From Verrucomicrobiota bacterium (GTDB taxonomy: Bacteria; Verrucomicrobiota; Verrucomicrobiia; Limisphaerales; JADLHS01): DNA of 5,660 nucleotides. Below, piece by piece: positions 1-5,097 of this stretch. Position 1 is the first letter of the stretch. Every line of letters begins with the position of its first letter. Location: contig JANYBF010000573.1 of NCBI GenBank assembly GCA_025360895.1, positions 1 to 5,660 on the forward strand. The letters run 5' to 3'. Position numbers and translations under genes: made by a program. The notes beneath the pieces were generated by a model. It did no database searches and was not told where the DNA came from. It worked only from the letters and a program-made list of their open reading frames with translations.

Positions 1-850
1 ACATCGTCGTTTCGAATCGCGCCTGACACTTCGGGCAAACGGCCCCGTTCGCGAACGTATCGAAAGGGGTGCGACACTGATGGCAGATCCAAAACGCGCC
101 GACCGGTGGGGCGGCTTTGCAGGCGGGACACGCAAATCCCGGGTGGCGCGGCAGCGCGTCCATCCGTGACATGGCCGCGGCCTGCTTCCAACCCCGCCAG
201 CAAGTCACCAGCATGAAAAGCGCGAGCAGCCCCAGCCAGACCGAGGTCATGAAGAACGCGCCCACCAGCAGTCCCGCCGCGCCCGCAAATCCAATCATCG
301 TGGCCACCTTCAGACTCCGGGTGCGACCGAGCGCAAACCAAAGCAGGCTTCGGAGAATCTGTCCGCCATCGAGCGGATAGACGGGCAGCAGGTTGAAAAT
401 CAGCAGGCCAACGTTGAGGTACACCAGCGCCCACAGAAAATGTTGAGCGTCGGGGAATGCCTCCGCCCCGCCCAGCCATTGGCTCCCGATGGCGAGCAGC
501 AACGCCCCTGGCAGCAAGACCAGGTTCACCAACGGGCCGGCGGCAATGGCCCAGAGCGTGGCCCCGGGTCGTTGGGGCGGGGCGACAAACGCCACACCCC
601 CGAGCGGCCAGAGAACAATCCGGTTCGCCTGACCGCCGACCTGACGGCACGCCAGGGCATGACCAAACTCATGCAACAACACGATGACGAACAGTGCTAC
701 ATATTCCGCCGCGTTCCAGCCGAGCGCGGAATAACTGTCACGGCGATTGTTGATTTCAAAGATTGCCACCACGAACCACGACCAATGTAGAAATACTTCG
801 ATCCCCACAACGCGGAAGAGCCGGAACGATCCAGACTGAGTGATCATCAT
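1..850 (-). CDS. Site-2-protease-like M50 metalloprotease with C-terminal zinc ribbon (partial, C-terminus off the left edge)
   Basis: Seen: an open frame of 283 codons from ATG at 850 to the window edge without a stop. Residues 60-64 read HEFGH, the HExxH zinc site of M50 peptidases, inside a hydrophobic segment (about 50-66). It is followed by a PLGG motif (82-85), an AAGPLVN segment (103-109), and NLLPVYPLDGG (153-163), whose D161 matches the third metal ligand. Further hydrophobic stretches lie near 20-32, 98-122, 138-155 and 186-215, so this is a polytopic inner-membrane protein. After the membrane core comes a cysteine-rich tail: C241/C244, C256/C259, C272/C275, spaced as zinc-ribbon knuckles. 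Known: M50B proteases cleave substrates within the membrane. The zinc ribbon is inferred to be a cytoplasmic binding module. The substrate is unknown. A second ATG at 847 is the alternative start and sits at a better distance from the Shine-Dalgarno sequence. Function call is firm; the true C-terminus is not in the window. Confidence 0.93.
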   Translation of the reverse strand, partial: MMITQSGSFRLFRVVGIEVFLHWSWFVVAIFEINNRRDSYSALGWNAAEYVALFVIVLLHEFGHALACRQVGGQANRIVLWPLGGVAFVAPPQRPGATLWAIAAGPLVNLVLLPGALLLAIGSQWLGGAEAFPDAQHFLWALVYLNVGLLIFNLLPVYPLDGGQILRSLLWFALGRTRSLKVATMIGFAGAAGLLVGAFFMTSVWLGLLALFMLVTCWRGWKQAAAMSRMDALPRHPGFACPACKAAPPVGAFWICHQCRTPFDTFANGAVCPKCQARFETTM

Positions 851-860
851 AATTCTCCTT
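847..860. repeat. 14-bp direct repeat, left copy
   Basis: On the minus strand this reads AAGGAGAATTATGA and is the Shine-Dalgarno sequence plus start of the M50 gene. An identical copy lies at 1002-1015. The two copies enclose 141 bp containing repeat copy A, resembling a target-site duplication. Confidence 0.8.
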
Positions 861-1005
861 GCCCCAACCGGGCAGAGTTCAGCCCCGTAGTTGCGAGGAA
901 CGAGCTACCTTGGGAACGTGAATCAAATTTATCACAACCTCCGGCGGGGTTGTGAAAATTTCCGGTGCCGCGGATGGCGTGGGAATCATTTCGACGCGAT
1001 TTCAT
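847..1005 (-). CDS. Possible 52-codon leader ORF overlapping the M50 start (doubtful)
   Basis: Seen: ATG at 1005 with AAGGAG at 1015-1010 and the same 4-nt spacer as the downstream gene. The frame stays open for 52 codons and its TGA (849-847) overlaps the protease ATG (850-848) as ATGA, the classic arrangement for translational coupling. Against it: the peptide (begins MKSRRNDSHA, ends LGQGEL) has no recognisable domain, is rich in G, S, N and R, and most of it is translated from the hairpin repeat copy A. I infer that the start and Shine-Dalgarno sequence are a duplicated copy of the protease start and that the peptide is accidental, although it could still be translated and influence protease expression. 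Confidence 0.25.
   Translation of the reverse strand: MKSRRNDSHAIRGTGNFHNPAGGCDKFDSRSQGSSFLATTGLNSARLGQGEL
855..860 (-). promoter_or_regulatory. Shine-Dalgarno sequence of the M50 protease gene
   Basis: AAGGAG on the minus strand lies 4 nt from the ATG at 850 and 7 nt from the ATG at 847. The usual spacing favours the second ATG, so the protein may start one residue later than annotated. The sequence is part of a 14-bp string repeated at 1002-1015. Confidence 0.75.
861..957 (+). repeat. Dispersed hairpin repeat, copy A
   Basis: A non-coding element of about 95 bp with a diverged inverted copy at 2677-2780. Three blocks are shared in the same order: GCGGGGTTGT (944-953, exact), CGAGCTACCTTGGG (901-914, against CGAGCCGACCTCGGG in copy B) and TTCAGCCCC (878-886, against TTCCAGCCC). 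The spacing between the first two blocks is 39 bases in both copies; to the third it is 67 here and 70 in copy B. One end carries a strong hairpin (932-955), the other a weak one (GCCC/GGGC, 861-873). The layout resembles REP-type extragenic repeats. I have the impression that such elements are common between genes in Verrucomicrobiota, but that is recollection, not shown here. Confidence 0.65.
932..955. repeat. Perfect 8-bp inverted repeat (hairpin) in repeat copy A
   Basis: TCACAACC (932-939) and GGTTGTGA (948-955) are exact reverse complements around an 8-nt loop, TCCGGCGG. There is no T-run in the minus-strand direction that would make it a good terminator for the upstream phosphatase gene; on the plus strand it is followed by AAAATT. 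It corresponds to the CAACCC/GGGTTG hairpin of copy B. Confidence 0.8.
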
Positions 1006-1015
1006 AATTCTCCTT
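1002..1015. repeat. 14-bp direct repeat, right copy
   Basis: Identical to 847-860 (AAGGAGAATTATGA on the minus strand). It gives the small upstream ORF its Shine-Dalgarno sequence and ATG. Identity stops at both ends of the 14 bases. Confidence 0.8.
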
Positions 1016-1122
1016 CGCAGGCTTGGTCTAGAATGGCAGGAAACACGGCGTCCAAGCCGACGCCTGTCCCGGCTGGCCGGCGCAACTGCGCTCCACCGCG
1101 ACGCCTGCCGCCACCGCCGGGT
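1016..1122. other. Intergenic stretch downstream of the phosphatase gene, with small hairpin
   Basis: About 107 bp between the phosphatase stop and the duplicated start context. GGCGTC (1047-1052) and GACGCC (1059-1064) form a 6-bp stem with a 6-nt loop, and a second GACGCC near 1099-1104 could compete for the same partner. GCTTGG (1021-1026) also pairs with CCAAGC (1052-1057). No T-run follows on the minus strand, so an intrinsic terminator is not supported. No promoter is recognisable. Confidence 0.35.
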
Positions 1123-2616
1123 TTAACTTACGGCAAAACTTGGTTTCCATTTTTCGTTCTCGCAGATCCAGTTGATCCAGATTTTTGTATCGGTACCGAG
1201 TTGCAGCGTGGCGAAATTCCGGGTGCGCAGGTAACGCGGCGCGTTGAGCGGTGTGAGCATCTCCGCCCCCACCTCCCCATCCCCGAGCGCCTCGGGCGTG
1301 TCCGAAGTCATCAACTGGATCCCCGCCCAGGCGAACGCCGAGGGCGGCGGATGCACAATGCCACTTGAGATGAGTTGGGTCAGCCCGAGGCGCTTGTGCG
1401 CGTTCCAAATTTGCCCTAGGGCGCCCACATGCACATCCCCCGATAATAACAGCGCCTTGCAGTTTGGGGCGGCGATTAGTTCCAGAAAGTTCAGCAGCAC
1501 CATGACCAAGCGCATGCGTTCCGCCTGGTGGGACCGCGCGCTCCAATGATCATGCACGTCGTCCTCGATCTCCTCATGCCACGGCGTGGTGTCAATGATG
1601 CCCTCCACCGTGGCAAACGAGCGATACACCACCGGCACTCCGGCCATCACCAACAGGTGGCTCACCTTTTGCAGCTTCAACCCATTGAGCCAGGCTTTCA
1701 CCTCCCGCCAGTTATTCTCGGACATGATCTGCTGCGGCGTACGTTCCGAGCGATTATCCAGCGCGAGGATGTGGTAATCGCGAAAGCGCAGGCGCAACGT
1801 GCGATGACCGGCCTCGGGATTCAACCGATTCCGCGTCCCGCACCGCAACTGGAACACATCAAACACCCGGCTGGCCTCCTTGAAAACCGCCTGAAACACT
1901 GCGCACTGCTGGCGCTCTTCCGGATACGAGCCCCAGCCGTCGAAAATGTCATGGTCGTCCCACATCATCACCGCCGGCACGCTCGCGAACATCAGCGTCA
2001 TGGATTCGTCCGCCCAGCGGTTCGGATAAAGCCAGTTGTAAAAATCTGCGATCTCCCGGGCCATCGCGGCCGGGACCGGGGCCGCCTCCTGTTCCTTCCA
2101 ACTCAGTTCGCTCCAACTGATCAAACTCGGGCACCGCCGGGATTCCCAGATTTCATCCGCATAAACCTGATCGCCACCCAACAGCAGGAGGGCATAGGGA
2201 TTGGCCGCATGTTGCTGCGCCATTTTCTGCCAGAGGGAATACGGTTTGTCCGTATCGCGCGCGAGCTTGGCACTGGAAAACCCGTTGCATGACCCGTAGG
2301 CGATGAGCGGCTGTTCCTTTTTGCCCGGGACATAAAACTGCCAGACGGTTCGTCCGTGTTGATCCCCCAACGCCACCCCCCCGAGTTTGATGTCGTACGT
2401 TACGACCGTGCCGGCAGCCGGAATGGGCAAACGAAATTCGCCGCGCCAGAATTCATTCTCCCCCACAACGGCCGGCTTCAGAAACTTCACCGGCTTCGAC
2501 AGTGTGGAAACCCTCAGGGCGGGGGCTTGGGCGCCCGCTGGCAACAGGATGCCGACCGAGTAATAATTCCCATCCTCGAAACCGAGGAGCGGACCGACGG
2601 TGATTAAATTGCTCAT
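1123..2616 (-). CDS. PhoD-like metallophosphatase (alkaline phosphatase D family)
   Basis: Intact 497-residue protein. An N-terminal beta-rich domain of about 100 residues precedes the catalytic domain. Metal-site motifs appear in the expected order: YGSCNG (107-112), GDQVYAD (148-154), WDDHD (219-223, within a stretch ending FDGWG), LALDNRSER (284-292) and SGDVHVG (392-398), followed by SSGIVHPP (417-424). Known: PhoD-family enzymes are metal-dependent (calcium/iron in the studied members) phosphomono- or diesterases. Unlike classical PhoD there is no signal peptide or twin-arginine motif, so this version is probably cytoplasmic and its substrate cannot be inferred. The ATG at 2616 has no clear Shine-Dalgarno sequence (AACCAAATAGAAT precedes it), but no better start lies upstream and the N-terminus looks natural. 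The gene stands alone, flanked by the two repeat copies. Nothing suggests damage. Confidence 0.92.
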   Translation of the reverse strand: MSNLITVGPLLGFEDGNYYSVGILLPAGAQAPALRVSTLSKPVKFLKPAVVGENEFWRGEFRLPIPAAGTVVTYDIKLGGVALGDQHGRTVWQFYVPGKKEQPLIAYGSCNGFSSAKLARDTDKPYSLWQKMAQQHAANPYALLLLGGDQVYADEIWESRRCPSLISWSELSWKEQEAAPVPAAMAREIADFYNWLYPNRWADESMTLMFASVPAVMMWDDHDIFDGWGSYPEERQQCAVFQAVFKEASRVFDVFQLRCGTRNRLNPEAGHRTLRLRFRDYHILALDNRSERTPQQIMSENNWREVKAWLNGLKLQKVSHLLVMAGVPVVYRSFATVEGIIDTTPWHEEIEDDVHDHWSARSHQAERMRLVMVLLNFLELIAAPNCKALLLSGDVHVGALGQIWNAHKRLGLTQLISSGIVHPPPSAFAWAGIQLMTSDTPEALGDGEVGAEMLTPLNAPRYLRTRNFATLQLGTDTKIWINWICENEKWKPSFAVS

Positions 2617-2678
2617 ATTCTATTTGGTTGCGGCGTTCTCACTTTTTTGAAACCTATGCCGTCCGCGCGAAGAGGATA

Positions 2679-2695
2679 CAACCCCGCTAGGGTTG
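2679..2695. repeat. 6-bp inverted repeat at the other end of repeat copy B
   Basis: CAACCC (2679-2684) and GGGTTG (2690-2695) pair around CGCTA. It matches the strong hairpin of copy A (932-955) in position and partly in sequence. Confidence 0.7.
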
Positions 2696-2757
2696 AGGAA
2701 AAAATAAAACGCCTGACCCGAGGTCGGCTCGCAGTCTCGCCAACCCCGGGCTGGAAG

Positions 2758-2774
2758 GAATCCCGTTGGGATTC
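2758..2774. repeat. Perfect 7-bp inverted repeat at one end of repeat copy B
   Basis: GAATCCC GTT GGGATTC forms a tight 7-bp stem with a 3-nt loop. No T-run follows on either strand. Confidence 0.75.
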
Positions 2775-2860
2775 TGGGACGGCAGCCATCGGCGCTCGCA
2801 CCGAATTCCGCCCTCTGTCCTTCATTCGTTCCCGCCGGTTGACTTTATACATTGGCATTC

Positions 2861-4038
2861 TCACGGGGCATCATTTTTAAATACTTGCGTGGCCGTCTTG
2901 AGGAACAGGTCGCGGGCGGCCCACTGGTCACCCCTGGTACATTGGACCATGAAAACCGCCACCATTCCGTTGGTCGGGTTGACCGACAAATCGGTGCCCT
3001 AGGCGCCGGCGTGCCCAAACAGGCCGTTGCGCAGATGATAGCCCAGGCTGTAATTGACCTTCGTCGTTCCGGTTTGTTCCTTCCGCAATTCCTCCATCGC
3101 CGCGTGCAAAAGGTAGCGCTGGCCGTCCAATTCACCGTCGTTGCCAGCATCAGGCCATAACGGAGGATGTCGTGGGTGGTGGAGAATAAACCGCCCCCGG
3201 CTTCGGGAAAACGAAGAACGCGGTCGCTGAACGGCTTGGTCAGGAAACTAACGCCGCCCCCGGCGTAACCATTCTTCTCTTTGTTCGGACCATAGGCGCC
3301 GGCCAGCCGGGCCACTTGCGCTTCGCTCGGCCAGAATGTCGTCTCGTTCATGCCCAGCGGATCGAAGAATCGTTTATGCAAAAACTCTTCATAGGGCAGG
3401 CCGCTGACGATCTCCACGATGCGGGCGGCGATGTTCATGCCTTGATTACCATACTGATACTTGTCGCCGGGCTGCCATTGGAGCGGTCCGGTCACCGAAC
3501 TGAGCGCGCGCGCTTTCAGCGGCGTGCTGTCCGCCCCGGTCACTTGTTGCAATTCGGAAGAACCAGTGAGCCCGCTGGTGTGGCTCAACACGTGCCGGAC
3601 CGTGACCGGGCGAACCAAAGGTTTCAGCAGCACATGGGCCGGGTCCTTTTCTTCCACTACCATCCATTTGTCTAGTTGCGGGATAAACTTCGTGACCGGA
3701 TCATCCAGGCTCACCTTGCCCTCGTCCACCAACATCATGATGGAGGCGCCCGCGAACATTTTGGTCATCGAAGCAATCCAGAATACATTGTCGGTGCTGA
3801 TCGGTTTTTTCGCCTCCACGTCGGCATAACCGATGAGATTCTCGCACTGAATCTTGCCCTGCTTGTCGGCAACGATGCCGATGAAGCCGGCCAGTTTGTA
3901 ACTGTCCAGGTAGGACTGTAGGGCCGCCGTAATTTCCGGACTGGCGGGTGGGCTGCCTGCCACGGCATTGCTCGTCACGAGGCCGAGGCCGGTTGTTAGG
4001 GTCAACAGCAACCCGGTAACGTAAGGATGTTTTTTCAT
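2861..4038 (-). pseudogene. Secreted serine hydrolase, class C beta-lactamase-like, broken by frameshift and stop
   Basis: Start ATG at 4038 gives a signal peptide: MKKH, then a hydrophobic core (about 7-21) and a likely cleavage near NAVAGS (24-29), so the product would be exported. The catalytic SxxK motif is SMTK (90-93) in IASMTKMF; the YxN motif is YGN (196-198) after WQPG. Also typical are VRHVLSHTSGL (147-157) and FDPLGMNETTF (225-235). Known: this fold covers class C beta-lactamases, DD-peptidases and esterases; the substrate here is unknown. Near 3141-3144 (after LRYGLMLA, residue 299) one base is missing. The restored frame gives NDGELDGQRYLLHAAMEELR, then GLFGHAGA, a TAG stop (3001-2999) where GAYGTD would be usual, then GTDLSVNPTNGMVAVFM to TGA at 2863-2861. 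The full protein would be about 392 residues. The damage separates or removes the third active-site motif (HAG). Without correction the shifted frame runs to TAA at 2847-2845 with a basic, non-homologous tail. A catalytically dead product is the likely outcome. Confidence 0.88.
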
Positions 4039-4049
4039 TTCGCTTGCTT

Positions 4050-4053
4050 CTCC
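4050..4053 (-). promoter_or_regulatory. Weak Shine-Dalgarno sequence of the serine hydrolase
   Basis: GGAG on the minus strand lies 11 nt before the ATG at 4038. The spacing is long, but together with the signal peptide it fixes this start over an in-frame upstream ATG at 4272, which would overlap the WYL gene by 179 bases. Confidence 0.5.
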
Positions 4054-4093
4054 AGAGGCTGTCGCATCGCGCGGGCGCTGTCCATCTCCCAAC

Positions 4094-4531
4094 TCATTCC
4101 GTGATGCAAATGGTTCCGTCCACTTCCGGCAATAACTCCACCCGATCCACCCGGAACACCCGTTCCTGCCGGCGCCGGTGACAATACCCGGCCACATAGA
4201 GCGGGCCACAGCCGCCCGCCTGAAAGACCAGTGCCGGAGAAAAATTCCGCTTCGCACCCGGCGTGCTCCCACCCCAATAACGGAGCGTCAACAGCTCATG
4301 CCGTCGCCCCGCCACGATCAGTCGTTGGGCCGTTGGATGAACGGATTCAAAGAGCGACACCCAATGCACCCGCCGCCAATCCCCGAGCCAAGGTCCGGCC
4401 CACTCGGGTGCGCGCGGCGGGGCCGGGTTGGAATGGCGAGCCAAAGCCCTGAACGGAAACGCCAGCAACCGGCCCGGAAGCTGGGTCAGGGCGGCCACGG
4501 CGGCCCGAAGTTGTTTGCTCATATATTTCAT
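4094..4531 (-). CDS. Small stand-alone WYL-domain protein
   Basis: A 145-residue protein. The second half carries WYL features in order: LTLRYWGGSTPG (81-92), a central P99, LYVAGYCHRR (111-120) in place of the W-Y-L core, then ERVFRVDRVELL (123-134), the conserved arginine-rich ligand-binding end. The first 60 residues have no recognisable helix-turn-helix. Known: WYL domains sense ligands (nucleic acid or nucleotides in studied cases) and are usually fused to a DNA-binding domain or found near defence and DNA-repair genes. The stand-alone form could act with a partner. It lies 55 bp upstream of the serine hydrolase on the same strand, so co-transcription is likely. Start: ATG at 4531; ATG at 4522 (MSKQLR) is an alternative and neither has a strong Shine-Dalgarno sequence. 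The neighbouring HsdS scrap is compatible with a former defence context, but this is inference. Confidence 0.78.
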   Translation of the reverse strand: MKYMSKQLRAAVAALTQLPGRLLAFPFRALARHSNPAPPRAPEWAGPWLGDWRRVHWVSLFESVHPTAQRLIVAGRRHELLTLRYWGGSTPGAKRNFSPALVFQAGGCGPLYVAGYCHRRRQERVFRVDRVELLPEVDGTICITE

Positions 4532-4683
4532 GCGCTCAACCTAACCGCACTGGTCGGACAAATACCGTCCAAGCCGGAACTGATTCACCAGATGGACGCC
4601 GCGACCCGACGAATTCGGTAGCGGGGTGCTGCCGCTCCGCTGCAACTTTTCCCCAGACCCAAGCCCCAAAACATTAGGCGCTG
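4532..4683. other. Intergenic stretch upstream of the WYL gene
   Basis: About 150 bp without a supported gene. The minus-strand frame of the HsdS fragment remains open through it to a TGA at 4585-4587, giving a tail with no resemblance to HsdS. A small GGAC/GTCC inverted repeat lies at 4557-4571. The ten bases GTCCAAGCCG occur here (4568-4577) and again at 1050-1059. No convincing promoter for the WYL gene was found. Confidence 0.4.
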
Positions 4684-4791
4684 GCCTTTGAAGGCTTTGT
4701 CCAAAATGGCTGGGAGCAAGGCGGCCAACTCGGCGGCGGTCTCGGCTTGCAGGCGCTTCAGCGCGTCCACCTCCGCCTGCAACGCGTCCAG
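4684..4791 (-). pseudogene. hsdS: Fragment of type I restriction-modification specificity subunit (HsdS), C-terminal end only
   Basis: Thirty-six codons on the minus strand begin LDALQAEVDALKRLQAET and end LLPAILDKAFKG. This is the typical C-terminal coiled-coil end of HsdS, where proteins usually finish AFKGEL and stop. Known: HsdS reads the DNA target through two recognition domains separated by conserved helices; this is the last part of the second helix. Here the E-L-stop is replaced by QRLMFW and further unrelated codons, and directly upstream the expected IVAYLD-type lead-in is replaced by a hydrophobic stretch and SSNGG. Neither recognition domain, nor HsdM or HsdR, is in the window. 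I read it as a leftover from a deleted restriction locus or a fragment carried in by recombination. A small unrelated coiled-coil protein is the alternative; the match to HsdS by memory is strong. Confidence 0.7.
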
Positions 4792-4796
4792 CTCGC

Positions 4797-4850
4797 CCCC
4801 GTTGCTGCTGGCGAGCAAAACGACAACCAAATTTACCAACAGCAACGGGG
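4797..4850. repeat. 15-nt inverted repeat with 24-nt loop at the edge of the HsdS fragment
   Basis: CCCCGTTGCTGCTGG (4797-4811) and CCAACAGCAACGGGG (4836-4850) are reverse complements at 14 of 15 positions, the outer 11 perfect. It begins 6 bp outside the first HsdS-like codon. There is no T-run after either arm, so a terminator is not indicated. It may mark a recombination junction or a remnant of a mobile element. Confidence 0.75.
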
Positions 4851-5097
4851 ACAAACTTACGGCGTCTGCCAACGCACCCTGACCTATTATCTCATCAAGC
4901 GAACGGCGCGGCACGTGGGAAATGGCGATGAATTTGGGCGTTCGGTTGGCTTCGGATGTTCCAAATGGGACGACCATTTATAGTGGCTCTCGGTTCTTTT
5001 CGTAATGTAAGTTCGCCTAGCAATGACATCACTGAACCACATCACTGCGGCAAAAGCCGACAGTCGCAATCGTTAGCCCAGACCCAGAACCCTACAA
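4851..5097. other. Intergenic stretch before the unknown membrane-protein gene
   Basis: No supported gene. Open frames exist on both strands but none resembles a family I know, and the plus-strand frame ending at 4983 begins inside the antisense of the HsdS fragment. The stretch 5015-5078 holds a hairpin and weakly attC-like ends. The change from GC-rich to more balanced DNA occurs within it. Confidence 0.4.
5044..5064. repeat. Stem-loop upstream of the unknown membrane-protein gene
   Basis: ACTGCGGC (5044-5051), loop AAAA, then GCCG-A-CAGT (5056-5064) form eight pairs with one bulged A. It lies 33 bp before the start codon. No T-run follows, so it is not a typical terminator. It could be part of a regulatory leader or of a recombination site. 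Confidence 0.5.

Larger units (their letters stand above)
2677..2780 (-). repeat. Dispersed hairpin repeat, copy B (inverted relative to copy A)
   Basis: Diverged inverted copy of the element at 861-957, with shared blocks ACAACCCCGC (2678-2687), CCCGAGGTCGGCTCG (2717-2731) and GGGCTGGAA (2748-2756). It carries a hairpin at each end: CAACCC/GGGTTG with 5-nt loop (2679-2695) and GAATCCC/GGGATTC with 3-nt loop (2758-2774). It fills much of the 244-bp gap between the hydrolase remnant and the phosphatase start. The T-rich run on the minus strand precedes the CAACCC/GGGTTG hairpin rather than following it, so this is not a standard terminator. Confidence 0.65.

Noticed and set aside
1528..2292. 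A 254-codon plus-strand frame
   Set aside because: It is antisense to the intact phosphatase gene, whose motifs are unmistakable; the antisense frame has a histidine- and arginine-rich composition without motifs.
2613..2864. An 83-codon minus-strand frame between the hydrolase remnant and the phosphatase gene
   Set aside because: Most of it is a translation of repeat copy B, it overlaps the phosphatase start, and it has no Shine-Dalgarno sequence or recognisable domain.
2845..3141. The shifted-frame tail of the hydrolase as a genuine C-terminus
   Set aside because: The tail is rich in R, W, C and P and unlike the family, whereas the other frame gives typical family sequence across the same bases.
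3130..3150. Programmed frameshifting in the hydrolase
   Set aside because: No slippery heptamer or downstream pseudoknot is evident at the shift, and the restored frame contains a stop anyway.
4039..4272. An upstream start for the serine hydrolase, adding 78 residues
   Set aside because: The added part overlaps the WYL gene and is its out-of-frame translation; the ATG at 4038 opens a normal signal peptide.
4747..4983. A 78-codon plus-strand frame
   Set aside because: Its first third is antisense to the HsdS fragment and the remainder matches nothing I recognise.
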